From an uncultured Lysobacter sp. (GTDB taxonomy: Bacteria; Pseudomonadota; Gammaproteobacteria; Xanthomonadales; Xanthomonadaceae): DNA of 8,150 nt. A model generated the notes under the pieces. The model saw only the letters and a list, made by a program, of their open reading frames with translations, searched no databases and was not told where the DNA came from. How positions within the stretch are numbered: the stretch's first letter is position 1; each line of letters starts with the position of its first letter. Shown here in pieces: positions 1 to 6,463 of this stretch. The stretch is taken from contig CAMLHR010000042.1 in NCBI GenBank assembly GCA_946479915.1, positions 1 through 8,150 of the forward strand, read 5' to 3'. Made by a program: the position numbers and the translations under genes.

Positions 1-132
1 CCGCGGGAGCACGTGCGGCTCGTGGCGGAACTGCTGCGCATCGACAGCACGCGCGCGCAGCGGCGCCTGGAGGGGCTCGCTCCGCGGCAGGTGGACCTGC
101 AGCTGCAGGTCGCCGCGCGGCTCTACTTCTAG
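1..132 (+). CDS. 3' end of an unidentified gene (partial, cut by window edge)
   Basis: An open frame enters from the left edge in frame 1 and ends at a TAG (130-132), leaving 43 C-terminal residues. Nearly all codons end in G or C, as in the surrounding genes, so it is very likely coding. The visible tail is rich in Leu, Arg, Ala and Gln, with a charged amphipathic helix character, and ends in Leu-Tyr-Phe. No motif, membrane segment or recognisable domain is present in this fragment, and I cannot assign a family. It converges on dinB, with 11 bases between the two stop codons. Confidence 0.6.
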   Translation, partial: PREHVRLVAELLRIDSTRAQRRLEGLAPRQVDLQLQVAARLYF

Positions 133-151
133 GCCGCGCTGCGCTAGGCCT
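131..151. terminator. Hairpin between convergent stop codons (terminator-like, no U-tract)
   Basis: AGGCC (131-135) pairs with GGCCT (147-151). Inside it GCG (136-138) pairs with CGC (142-144) around a CTG loop, leaving a two-base TA bulge at 145-146. The stem sits between and overlaps the TAG stops of the left partial gene and of dinB. There is no T-run on either side, so it would not act as a classical intrinsic terminator. It could block readthrough weakly or protect 3' ends. The structure was read by eye and not folded by program. Confidence 0.25.
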
Positions 152-1292
152 CGGCCGGCTCCGCGAACAGCGCCGGCTGGGCGGCCGCGCTGGCCGCGTC
201 CACGAACCCACCGACGCCGACGCCCGCCAGGCGGTAGCGCGTCCGCGAGGGCAGGCCGACCCGGGCCCGCAGGTCGCAGGCGATGTCGGCCAGGGCTTCG
301 GGCGTCTCCGGCCGGCGGTCCGGCGTGACGCTCCGCGTCACGACCTGGAAGTCGCTGGTCTTGAGCTTGAGCACGACGGTGCGCGCCACGCGCCCGGTGC
401 GTTCGTGCTCGCGCACGTAGCCGTCCCACGCCTTGGCCGCGAGCCTGCGCAGGTGCGGCTCGAGCTCCGACAGGTACAGGTCGACCTCGAAGGTGTCCTC
501 GCAGGACACCTGCAGGGTCGGCCGGCCGGCCACGACCGGATGGTCGTCGATGCCGTGCGCCAGCTCGTGCAGGCGTCCGCCCCAGCGGCCGAACTCGCGT
601 TCCAGGTCCGCGCGGGGCAGGGCGCGCAACTGGCCGACGGTGGCGATGCCCAGGGTCGACAGGCGCCGCTCCATCACCTTCCCCACGCCCGGCAGGCGCC
701 CGACCGGCAGGGGCGCGAGGAACGCGGCGACCCGGTGGGGACGCAGCACGAACAGGCCGTCCGGCTTGTTCCAGTCCGACGCGATCTTGGCCAGGAACTT
801 GTTCGGCGCCACCCCGGCCGAGGCGGTGAGCGCGGTTTCCTCGCGGATCGCCGACCGGATGGCCTCGGCGGTCGCGGTCGCCGTCGGCAGGCCGCTGAGG
901 GTCGTCGTGACGTCCAGGTAGGCCTCGTCGAGCGACAACGGTTCGACCAGCGCCGTGTGCCGCTCGAAGATCGCGCGCACCTGGCGCGACACGGCCTTGT
1001 AGCGCGCGAAGTCCGGCGGGACGAACACCGCCTGCGGGCACAGGCGCTCGGCCCGGGCCGCCGGCATCGCGGAGCGCACGCCGAACGTGCGCGCCTCGTA
1101 GCTGGCCGCGCACACCACCGAGCGCGCGCCCCGCCAGGCGACGACGACCGGACGCCCCCGTAGGGTCGGGTCGTCGCGCTGTTCCACGGACGCGTAGAAG
1201 GCGTCCATGTCCACGTGGATGATCTTGCGCACCCCGGGATTCTGCGCCGGATCGCGGCCGGGTTTCACCCGCCCGGCACCGATCGCAGGCAT
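144..1292 (-). CDS. dinB: DNA polymerase IV (Y-family translesion polymerase)
   Basis: Low-fidelity Y-family DNA polymerase that extends primers past damaged or misaligned templates in the cytoplasm. The 382-residue product carries the N-terminal palm motif [12 protein letters not shown], with metal ligands Asp28 and Asp30 and steric-gate Tyr33 (which excludes ribonucleotides). The second catalytic motif SLDEAYLD supplies Asp122/Glu123. [14 protein letters not shown] follows near residue 160, then a helix-hairpin-helix-type LPGVGK segment near 200 and a little-finger domain in the C-terminal third. Residues 372-376, QPALF, fit the beta sliding-clamp binding consensus QxxLF. Start: the ATG at 1292 adds about 20 residues before the RKIIHVDMD block. 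A GTG at 1232 would give an N-terminus matching E. coli DinB more closely; neither has a good ribosome binding site. No LexA-type operator is evident upstream. It is divergent from fabA and convergent with the left partial gene. The family call is secure; the exact start is not. Confidence 0.97.
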   Translation of the reverse strand: MPAIGAGRVKPGRDPAQNPGVRKIIHVDMDAFYASVEQRDDPTLRGRPVVVAWRGARSVVCAASYEARTFGVRSAMPAARAERLCPQAVFVPPDFARYKAVSRQVRAIFERHTALVEPLSLDEAYLDVTTTLSGLPTATATAEAIRSAIREETALTASAGVAPNKFLAKIASDWNKPDGLFVLRPHRVAAFLAPLPVGRLPGVGKVMERRLSTLGIATVGQLRALPRADLEREFGRWGGRLHELAHGIDDHPVVAGRPTLQVSCEDTFEVDLYLSELEPHLRRLAAKAWDGYVREHERTGRVARTVVLKLKTSDFQVVTRSVTPDRRPETPEALADIACDLRARVGLPSRTRYRLAGVGVGGFVDAASAAAQPALFAEPAEA

Positions 1293-1327
1293 GCTAGTGG
1301 GCTCGATTCCAGATCCAGGTCCCCTGC

Positions 1328-1843
1328 ATGTCCCGACCCGCGTCCCTCGATGCCGAGCAGCTCCTCGCCTGCGCCCGCGGCGAACTCTTCGGCCCCGGCA
1401 ACGCGCGCCTGCCGGCGCCGCCGATGCTCATGTTCGACCGCATCACGACGGTCACCGAGGACGGCGGCGCCTACGGCAAGGGGCAACTGGTCGCCGAGCT
1501 CGACATCCGCCCGGACCTGTGGTTCTTCGAATGCCACTTCGAGGGCGACCCGGTGATGCCGGGCTGCCTGGGGCTGGACGCGATGTGGCAGCTCGCCGGG
1601 TTCTTCCTGCCGTGGCTGGGCGAACCCGGGCTCGGGCGCGCGCTCGGCGTGGGCGAGGTGAAGTTCACCGGCCAGGTGCTGCCGGGCGCGAAGGTCGTGC
1701 GCTACGTCATCGACGTCAAGCGCGTGCTCCGCGGCAAGCTGCGGCTGGTCATCGCCGACGGCAGGACGTTCGTGGACGACCGCCTCATCTACGAGGCGAA
1801 GGACCTGCGCGTCGGCCTGTTCCAGTCGACGGAGGGCTTCTGA
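1328..1843 (+). CDS. fabA: 3-hydroxydecanoyl-[ACP] dehydratase/isomerase FabA
   Basis: Dehydrates (3R)-3-hydroxyacyl-ACP and isomerises trans-2- to cis-3-decenoyl-ACP, the branch point to unsaturated fatty acids in type II fatty acid synthesis (cytoplasm). The product is 171 residues, essentially the length of E. coli FabA (172). The hot-dog-fold active-site region [20 protein letters not shown] holds the catalytic His70 and Asp84 at the same numbers as in E. coli. The isomerase-type FabA signature ([17 protein letters not shown] style) separates it from FabZ, which lacks this block. A modest Shine-Dalgarno AGGT (1317-1320) lies seven bases before the ATG. The TGA stop overlaps the fabB start by one base (TGATG), so the two are almost certainly co-transcribed and translationally coupled. 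Only 35 bases separate fabA from divergent dinB, so its promoter probably reaches into the dinB start. Confidence 0.97.
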   Translation: MSRPASLDAEQLLACARGELFGPGNARLPAPPMLMFDRITTVTEDGGAYGKGQLVAELDIRPDLWFFECHFEGDPVMPGCLGLDAMWQLAGFFLPWLGEPGLGRALGVGEVKFTGQVLPGAKVVRYVIDVKRVLRGKLRLVIADGRTFVDDRLIYEAKDLRVGLFQSTEGF

Positions 1844-3063
1844 TGCGCCGCGTGGTGGTGACGGGCATGGGCGTGGTGTCGCCGCTGGGCAACGACGCCG
1901 CCAGTGTCTCGGATTCGCTGCGCCACGGCCGCAGTGGGCTGCGCGCGGTGCCGGAGGCCGCCGAACACGGGTTGCGCAGCCTCGTCGCGGGCGTGTGCGA
2001 CATCGACCTGGACGCGGCGATCGACCGCAAGCTCAAGCGGTTCATGGGCGATGCGGCAGCCTACGCCTACGTCGCGATGCGCGATGCGATCGCGGACGCG
2101 GGGCTCGACCCCGCCGTCGTGCGCGATGCGCGCACAGGGCTGATCGCCGGCTCCGGCGGCGGCTCGCCGGAATGGCAGACGGCCACCGCCGACCTGCTGC
2201 GCGAGAAGGGCGTGCGTCGCGTCGGCCCGTACATGGTGCCGCGCACGATGTGCTCGACGGTGTCCGCCAACCTCGCCACGGCATTCGGGATCCGCGGGCT
2301 GAGCTACTCGCTGTCCGCCGCCTGCGCGACGTCCGCCCACTGCATCGGCGCCGCGGCCGACCTCATCCGCCACGGGGCGCAGGACGTCGTGTTCGCGGGC
2401 GGCGGCGAGGAACTGCATTGGGGCATGACCTGCCAGTTCGACGCGATGGGCGCGCTGTCCACGAAGTTCAACGACACGCCGGAGACCGCGTCGCGGCCTT
2501 ACGACGCCGATCGCGACGGCTTCGTCATCGGCTCGGGCGGCGGGATGCTCGTGCTCGAGGACCACGACCATGCCAGGGCACGCGGCGCACGCATCCTCGC
2601 GGAACTGGTCGGGTATGGCGTGACCTCCGACGGCGCGGACATGGTGGCGCCGAGCGGCGAGGGCGCGGTGCGCTGCATGCGCATGGCGCTGGCCGGGCTG
2701 GACGGGCAGGGCGTGGGCGCGGTCGACTACATCAACGCGCACGGCACCTCGACGCCGGCCGGCGACATCGTGGAGCTCGAGGCCGCGCGCGAGGCGTTCG
2801 GCGACTCGTTGCCGCCGCTGTCGTCCACGAAGGCGCTGACCGGGCATTCCCTGGGCGCGGCGAGCGTCCACGAGGCGATCTACAGCCTGCTGATGCTGCG
2901 GGACGGCTTCATGGCCGCGTCGGCGAACATCGAGACGCTCGACCCGCGCGCCGAGGGCTTCCCGATCCTGCGCGAGCGGCGCGACGGGCCGCTGCGCACC
3001 GTCATGTCGAACAGCTTCGGGTTCGGCGGCACGAACGCGACGCTGGTGTTCAGCGCCACCTGA
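1843..3063 (+). CDS. fabB: Beta-ketoacyl-[ACP] synthase I FabB
   Basis: Condensing enzyme that elongates the cis-3-decenoyl-ACP made by FabA, committing it to unsaturated fatty acids; it uses malonyl-ACP and acts in the cytoplasm. The product is 406 residues, matching E. coli FabB. The thiolase-fold N-terminus begins [16 protein letters not shown]. Nucleophile Cys161 lies in [10 protein letters not shown], His300 in NAHGTSTP, Lys330 in [10 protein letters not shown], His335 in the same block, and the C-terminal glycine-rich loop reads [10 protein letters not shown]. The stretch AGGGEELHW (about 185-193) is typical of FabB rather than FabF. The start at 1843 is set by the one-base overlap with the fabA stop. 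The open frame continues upstream to 1207 but that part reads through fabA in a wrong frame. It ends 12 bases before the stop of the convergent membrane-protein gene. Confidence 0.97.
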   Translation: MRRVVVTGMGVVSPLGNDAASVSDSLRHGRSGLRAVPEAAEHGLRSLVAGVCDIDLDAAIDRKLKRFMGDAAAYAYVAMRDAIADAGLDPAVVRDARTGLIAGSGGGSPEWQTATADLLREKGVRRVGPYMVPRTMCSTVSANLATAFGIRGLSYSLSAACATSAHCIGAAADLIRHGAQDVVFAGGGEELHWGMTCQFDAMGALSTKFNDTPETASRPYDADRDGFVIGSGGGMLVLEDHDHARARGARILAELVGYGVTSDGADMVAPSGEGAVRCMRMALAGLDGQGVGAVDYINAHGTSTPAGDIVELEAAREAFGDSLPPLSSTKALTGHSLGAASVHEAIYSLLMLRDGFMAASANIETLDPRAEGFPILRERRDGPLRTVMSNSFGFGGTNATLVFSAT

Positions 3064-3079
3064 GGGCGGCGCGCCTCAG
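3060..3079. terminator. Hairpin spanning both convergent stop codons (no U-tract)
   Basis: CTGAGG (3060-3065) pairs perfectly with CCTCAG (3074-3079) around an eight-base GC loop. The stem contains the TGA of fabB on one strand and the TGA of the convergent membrane-protein gene on the other. Within it is the palindrome GGCGCGCC (3068-3075). A T-run is absent on both strands, so intrinsic termination is doubtful; it may be a shared 3'-end structure. Confidence 0.3.
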
Positions 3080-4350
3080 CGCCAGAACGGGATCCGCACC
3101 GACGGGTCCGTGTCGCTCCGGCGTGGCTTGCCGTCGCGCCCGTGGCGGGGCGGGCGCTCCACCGCCAGGACATGGCGTCCGGGCGGGAGCGCGCGCACGT
3201 CGAGCATCGCCAGCAGCGCCGGACGGCCGGTGCGATGGTCCGAGGCGAGCACGTAGTCCGTCGTGACCGGTTCGCCGTCGAGCGACACGGCATGCAGCGA
3301 GGCGAGGCAGGCCATGCGCGCCCCGGCGTCGCCGGCGCCGGGACAACGCGCCTGCATCGCGGGCATGTCGCGCTCGGGCTCGTACGGAACGACCAGGCGG
3401 ACGAAGGGACCCGATGCCACGGCTTGCGCGATGTACGGCGTCGAGCTGTCGCGGGCCGGGTCGCGCTGGTCGTCGTAGAACGCCGGCCGCGCCTCCACGC
3501 CTTCGCCCGGCACGGATTCGGGGAACAGGGCGTAGCTGCCCAGTGGCGTGTCGGTGCGCATCGCCATGTAGCCGGCCAGCACGGCCAGCGTGATCCCGAT
3601 CATGATCGCGATCGTGGCCAGGAACGTGCGCCGCCGGCCCTGCTCGCTGGTCAGCAACGCGAACGCGGGATTGTTCGACGCGGACATGCCAAGCCTGCGG
3701 TAGAAGGCAAACGTGCCCCGGACCAGGCGCGCCGCCCGGCCGCCGGGCGCCAGCCGCCCACCGCGCGTCGAGTCGACGACGTTGGCGACGAAGAACGGGA
3801 CCATCGCCACGAGCGCCAGCAACATGACCTGCGACGGGTCGAGCGTGATGCCGAACTGCGCCAGGCCGGCCATCGGGAGGCCGATCACGATGCCCACCAG
3901 CAGGAACAGCACGACCATGACGGAGGCGAGCATGACGCCGACCGTGAACACGATGGTTGCGCGGTGGTCGGCGCGGGCGACGGCCGCCGGGATCGTCCCC
4001 ATCGCCCGCTGTTCCTCGGCCAGGCCGATCGGGCCCAGCTTCATGCGCGACCAGTCCACGCCCTGCGGCCGGATCGCGTGCATGCCGGCCAGTGCGATCC
4101 ACCTGGCGCGCAGCAGCAGGTGGATGGCGAAGGTCGCCGCCAGCAGGACCGCCGCGCCCTTGCCGTACACGTAGAGCAGCACGAGCAGTGACGTCCAGTC
4201 GGGCGAGAAGCGCGGGCGGAGGCGGAAGATCGCGTCGTCCATCACGCCGGCCAGCTGGATCATCGCGAAGATCGCGATGCCCGAGACCAGCAGTTCCACT
4301 TCACACTGTCGCGTGGCGCGCTCCAGTGGCCTTGCCGCCTCGTCCGCCAT
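3076..4350 (-). CDS. Uncharacterised five-helix membrane protein with periplasmic C-terminal domain
   Basis: I do not recognise a named family. The start is taken at the ATG at 4350 (424 residues), where a G-rich stretch precedes it; an upstream ATG at 4440 would add 30 low-complexity residues. Hydrophobic segments lie at about 20-37, 53-80, 132-158, 174-192 and 242-263. With Arg/Lys-rich loops at 81-131 and 193-241 on the inside, five helices put residues 264-424 in the periplasm. That soluble domain has only two cysteines, Cys336 and Cys348, which could form a disulfide. The loop after helix 2 carries a compact motif around residues 94-107 (RPQGVDWSRMKLGP). I recall similar motifs in large hypothetical membrane proteins of other bacteria, but I cannot confirm this. 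No catalytic motif is visible. It is divergent from the small membrane-protein operon and convergent with fabB. Confidence 0.85.
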   Translation of the reverse strand: MADEAARPLERATRQCEVELLVSGIAIFAMIQLAGVMDDAIFRLRPRFSPDWTSLLVLLYVYGKGAAVLLAATFAIHLLLRARWIALAGMHAIRPQGVDWSRMKLGPIGLAEEQRAMGTIPAAVARADHRATIVFTVGVMLASVMVVLFLLVGIVIGLPMAGLAQFGITLDPSQVMLLALVAMVPFFVANVVDSTRGGRLAPGGRAARLVRGTFAFYRRLGMSASNNPAFALLTSEQGRRRTFLATIAIMIGITLAVLAGYMAMRTDTPLGSYALFPESVPGEGVEARPAFYDDQRDPARDSSTPYIAQAVASGPFVRLVVPYEPERDMPAMQARCPGAGDAGARMACLASLHAVSLDGEPVTTDYVLASDHRTGRPALLAMLDVRALPPGRHVLAVERPPRHGRDGKPRRSDTDPSVRIPFWR

Positions 4351-4460
4351 CGCGCACCCCCGGGCTCCCCGCCGGCAGGCTGGCAAAGCCGGGGCCATGG
4401 CGCAAGTCCGCGGCGGCACGGCGTATCCTCCACGGGACAATCCTGGGGAGGAGGACCGCC
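4351..4460. promoter_or_regulatory. Divergent intergenic region with imperfect inverted repeat
   Basis: This 110-base gap should hold the promoters of the minus-strand membrane protein and of the + strand operon. CCCCG (4367-4371) faces CGGGG (4390-4394), and CCGGC (4372-4376) faces GCCGG (4388-4392), giving overlapping inverted repeats that could be an operator or just GC-rich sequence. TATCCT at 4424-4429 and GACAAT at 4436-4441 are possible -10 elements for the operon, but neither has a convincing -35. A strong Shine-Dalgarno AGGAGG (4449-4454) lies six bases before the ATG at 4461. Confidence 0.3.
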
Positions 4461-4907
4461 ATGAATGCCACCACCGTCGACGCCGGCGCCCGGCCGGGCT
4501 GGTTCACGATCGCCGCGATCGCGGCACTGCTCTGGAACCTGCTGGGCCTGGCGATGTTCGCCATGCAGTACACGATGTCCGCGGACGCCCTGGCGGCGCT
4601 GTCGGCCGAACAGCAGTCCCTGTACGCCGCGCTGCCGGGCTGGACCTGGGTCGCCTACGGCGTCGCCACGATCGCCGGGACGCTCGGCAGCCTGATGCTG
4701 GTGCTGCGCAGGCGCGCGGCCACCTGGCTGCTCGCGCTGTCGCTGGTCGCCGTCATCGCGCAATTCACCTGGCAGGCGGTGATGAGCGAGGCCGTCGCGC
4801 TCCTCGGTGCCGTGCAGGCGCTGGCCCTGCCGCTGGTGATCCTGGCGGTCGCGGCGCTGCTGGCCTGGTTCGCACGGCGCGCGGCGACGCGCGGCTGGAT
4901 CCGCTGA
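4461..4907 (+). CDS. Small four-helix inner membrane protein
   Basis: A 148-residue protein with hydrophobic segments at about 14-37, 61-82, 88-108 and 112-138 and short loops, so it is almost entirely membrane. It opens with WFTIAAIAALLWNLLGLAMF and closes with WFARRAATRGWIR. I recall this start and end pattern from a widespread group of small proteins often labelled hypothetical or, loosely, sugar transporter. No transport or catalytic residues are evident and I would not assign a substrate. The true start is the ATG at 4461, preceded by an excellent ribosome binding site; upstream extension of the frame to 3957 is antisense to the neighbour. It is the first gene of a four-gene operon, four bases ahead of the phosphatidyltransferase gene. 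Confidence 0.88.
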   Translation: MNATTVDAGARPGWFTIAAIAALLWNLLGLAMFAMQYTMSADALAALSAEQQSLYAALPGWTWVAYGVATIAGTLGSLMLVLRRRAATWLLALSLVAVIAQFTWQAVMSEAVALLGAVQALALPLVILAVAALLAWFARRAATRGWIR

Positions 4908-4911
4908 CGGC

Positions 4912-5544
4912 ATGGGCGACGCACGCGACGGCCGGCGGCACTTCTCCATGCTCCGCGGGTTCCACCTCGCGGACTGGTTCACGCTGGCCAACGCGTTCTG
5001 CGGGACCGGCGCCGTGTTCGCGGCGATGCGGTTCCTGCAGGAGGGCGGGGTACGCGACCTGCTCGTCGGGATGGCGCTGATCCCGCTCGCCTTCGTGTTC
5101 GACGCGCTGGACGGCAGCGTGGCGCGCTGGCGCCGCTCGGCGTCCACGCTCGGGCGCGAGCTCGATTCGCTGTCCGACGTGATCTCCTTCGGCGTCGCGC
5201 CAGCGGCGCTCGGCTATGCCTGCGGCCTGCAGGGCGGCTGGGACTGGGTGGTGCTGAGCTACTTCGTCGGCTGCGGCGTGAGCCGGCTGGCGCGCTACAA
5301 CGTGACCGCCGAGCAGCTGGCGGGCGGCGAGGGCAAGGTGACGCACTTCGAGGGCACCCCGATCCCGACCAGCGTCGTCGTGGTCGGGTTGCTGGCGTGG
5401 GCGGCGGCCACCGGGCACATCGGCGATGCGCTGTGGGGCGGCGCCATGACCCTCGGCCCATGGCAATTCCACCCGTTGGTGCTCATCTATGCCCTGTCGG
5501 GCTCGCTGATGATCAGCAAGACCCTGCGCATTCCCAAGCCCTGA
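4912..5544 (+). CDS. pssA: CDP-alcohol phosphatidyltransferase, phosphatidylserine synthase type
   Basis: Probably transfers a phosphatidyl group from CDP-diacylglycerol to L-serine at the inner membrane, the first step to phosphatidylethanolamine. The 210-residue protein contains a perfect CDP-alcohol phosphotransferase signature DGx2ARx8Gx3Dx3D. It runs from Asp67-Gly68 through Ala71-Arg72 and Gly81 to Asp85 and Asp89; these acidic residues bind the metal ions and CDP-lipid. SFGVAPA directly after it and SRLARYNV near residue 130 are typical of the membrane (type II) serine synthases. Hydrophobic segments at about 20-42, 50-66, 92-130, 150-168 and 185-203 fit a multi-helix enzyme. The ATG lies four bases after the previous stop and has only a weak ribosome binding site, so translation may be coupled. 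Other acceptors (glycerol phosphate, inositol) cannot be excluded. Superfamily certain, serine likely. Confidence 0.85.
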   Translation: MGDARDGRRHFSMLRGFHLADWFTLANAFCGTGAVFAAMRFLQEGGVRDLLVGMALIPLAFVFDALDGSVARWRRSASTLGRELDSLSDVISFGVAPAALGYACGLQGGWDWVVLSYFVGCGVSRLARYNVTAEQLAGGEGKVTHFEGTPIPTSVVVVGLLAWAAATGHIGDALWGGAMTLGPWQFHPLVLIYALSGSLMISKTLRIPKP

Positions 5545-5551
5545 GGAGCCA

Positions 5552-5755
5552 ATGACCGACCATCGACCCTTCACCCGCTCGCGCGACGACCGGATGATCG
5601 CCGGCGTCATGGGCGGCATCGCCCACCGGTTCGGCTGGAACCCGACGCTGCTGCGCGTGCTGTTCGTGCTCGTCTCGATCGCGTCCGCGGCGTTCCCCGG
5701 GATCATCGTCTACCTGATCCTGTGGCTGCTGATGCCGCTGGAAAACGGGGCCTGA
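5552..5755 (+). CDS. PspC-domain small membrane protein
   Basis: A 67-residue protein that is little more than a PspC domain. A basic N-terminal stretch (residues 1-14) leads into MIAGVMGGIAHRFGWNPTLL, the characteristic amphipathic part of the domain. One long hydrophobic helix follows at about 34-63, broken by Pro49-Gly50, and ends in WLLMPLE. In the E. coli phage shock system PspC is an inner-membrane sensor, but stand-alone minimal PspC proteins are common and usually of unknown role; no pspA, pspB or pspF is in this window. The Shine-Dalgarno GAGGAG (5543-5548) overlaps the TGA of the preceding gene, and the ATG follows three bases later, so expression is tied to the phosphatidyltransferase. 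Its 3' end overlaps the next gene. Confidence 0.9.
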   Translation: MTDHRPFTRSRDDRMIAGVMGGIAHRFGWNPTLLRVLFVLVSIASAAFPGIIVYLILWLLMPLENGA

Positions 5756-6234
5756 CGGCCGCCGCACTCGCCGCGCTGCGCCTGCTCGGCGCGGCGTGGA
5801 CCCTGCCGAACACGGCGGTCGGCCTCGTGGCCGGCATCGCCGGCATGCCGTTCGGCGCGCGCATCGGCTGGCGCCCGCGGGAACTCGCCGTGGTGTTCCG
5901 GCACTATCCCTGGGGCCCGGGCGGCGCGCTCACGCTCGGCAACACGATCCTGCACACGGGCGAATCGCTGGATGCCCGGTGCCGCACGTATGCGCACCGC
6001 GCCGGGCATTGCGACGAACCGCTCGTCTCGATCGCGGACCACGAGCGCGCGCACGTCTTCCAGTACCTGGTGCTCGGGCCGCTGTTCCTGCCGTTGTATT
6101 TCGTTCATGGCGGCATCGGCGTGCGCAACCGCTTCGAGCGCGCCGCCGACCGCTACGCGCTGACCGGGCGCGGCTGGTGGCCGTGGTCGAAGGACCGTGC
6201 CGACGAACGGCACCCGCGTTTTACGGACGTGTAA
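5722..6234 (+). CDS. Putative membrane-associated zincin-like protein (HExxH)
   Basis: 170 residues from a GTG start, overlapping the PspC gene by 34 bases. The motif DHERAH (residues 106-111) gives His107-Glu108-x-x-His111, the zinc-binding and catalytic signature of zincin metallopeptidases. Further on, FERAADRYA (138-146) places Glu139 and Asp143 in the ExxxD arrangement used by gluzincins for the third ligand. Between them VLGPLFLPLYFVHGG (117-131) is hydrophobic and may dip into the membrane. The N-terminal LRLLGAAWTLPNTAVGLVAGIAG (split at about 19-41) is another hydrophobic segment. I recall similar small hypothetical proteins with an HERxHxxQY core, but none with a proven activity that I can name. 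Start uncertain: there is no clear ribosome binding site for the GTG, a CTG at 5752 overlaps the PspC stop, and the family-like part begins near residue 19. It is the last gene of the operon. Confidence 0.8.
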   Translation: MAADAAGKRGLTAAALAALRLLGAAWTLPNTAVGLVAGIAGMPFGARIGWRPRELAVVFRHYPWGPGGALTLGNTILHTGESLDARCRTYAHRAGHCDEPLVSIADHERAHVFQYLVLGPLFLPLYFVHGGIGVRNRFERAADRYALTGRGWWPWSKDRADERHPRFTDV

Positions 6235-6314
6235 CGCGTCGGCGCGTAACGTCGGACGCGTCGGAGAAAAGCCCGGTGGGCAATCCACCCATCGCGTGAA
6301 AAACTCCGGCAACG
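6235..6314. other. Structured non-coding spacer, left part
   Basis: ACGCGTCGG occurs twice (6234-6242 and 6256-6264), with a GTAAC element next to each copy of CGTCGG. A hairpin GGTGG (6275-6279) / CCACC (6285-6289) has a five-base loop. Read on the minus strand it is followed after a short GC stretch by TTTT (6270-6267), so it could be a backup terminator for minus-strand transcripts. On the + strand TCCG (6305-6308) / CGGA (6313-6316) closes a GCAA tetraloop. I see no credible coding sequence here. Confidence 0.3.
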
Positions 6315-6317
6315 GAA
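6299..6317 (-). terminator. Possible intrinsic terminator of the tRNA-Leu transcript
   Basis: Read on the minus strand, a short stem TCCG/CGGA (6316-6313 with 6308-6305), extendable by one G·U pair, closes a TTGC loop and is followed at once by TTTTT (6303-6299). It lies about 57 bases past the tRNA 3' end. The stem is short, but the larger hairpin at 6315-6360, also formed on this strand, would precede it and may help. Confidence 0.4.
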
Positions 6318-6366
6318 GGCTCGGCCAGACGGGACGCATGTCCCCGAAGACCGGGCCTTCTTTATT
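6315..6366 (+). terminator. Rho-independent terminator of the four-gene membrane operon
   Basis: GAAGGCTCGG (6315-6324) pairs with CCGGGCCTTC (6351-6360) over ten positions, with one T·G wobble. TTTATT (6361-6366) follows. The loop contains its own perfect hairpin, GGGAC (6331-6335) and GTCCC (6340-6344) around GCAT, so the structure is nested. It lies about 80 bases after the stop of the last operon gene and just before the oppositely oriented tRNA gene. Confidence 0.65.
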
Positions 6367-6373
6367 GCTGCCG

Positions 6374-6460
6374 TGGTGCCGGAGGTGGGACTCGAACCCA
6401 CACGCTTTTGAGGGCGGCGGATTTTGAGTCCGCTGCGTCTACCGATTCCGCCACTCCGGC
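6374..6460 (-). tRNA. tRNA-Leu (anticodon CAA)
   Basis: 87 bases including an encoded CCA. Acceptor stem GCCGGAG (6460-6454) pairs with CTCCGGC (6384-6378), followed by discriminator A (6377) and CCA (6376-6374). The anticodon arm GCGGA-CTCAAAA-TCCGC gives a seven-base loop with anticodon CAA, which reads UUG. The T arm contains GTGGGTTCGAGTCCCAC. A long variable arm (about CGCCCTCAAAAGCG) marks it as a class II tRNA. It is complete, with no sign of a partial duplicate or attachment-site repeat nearby. Confidence 0.97.
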
Positions 6461-6463
6461 GCG

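Noticed and set aside
405..1163. 252-residue open frame on the + strand inside dinB
   Set aside because: It is antisense to a gene with full DinB motifs, is made of Arg/Gly/Ala-rich low-complexity protein, and is the expected shadow of GC-rich coding sequence.
1260..1330. LexA (SOS) operator for dinB
   Set aside because: No CTGT-N8-ACAG or similar palindrome is present between dinB and fabA.
1207..1842. Upstream extension of the fabB frame to 1207
   Set aside because: This part overlaps fabA in another frame and part of dinB; the fabB protein family begins at the ATG at 1843.
1789..2871. 360-residue open frame antisense to fabB
   Set aside because: fabB is unambiguous on the other strand; the antisense translation is Arg/Ala/His-rich with no domain.
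3142..4191. 349-residue + strand open frame opposite the membrane protein
   Set aside because: The minus-strand frame has clean hydrophobic helices and sensible topology; the + frame is His/Arg/Gln/Asp-rich noise.
6234..6264. ACGCGTCGG direct repeats as a CRISPR or iteron array
   Set aside because: There are only two nine-base copies in GC-rich sequence, with no regular spacing or further units.
6374..6460. tRNA-Leu as an integration site for a mobile element
   Set aside because: No duplicate of the tRNA 3' end, no integrase and no composition shift are visible; neighbours are housekeeping genes.
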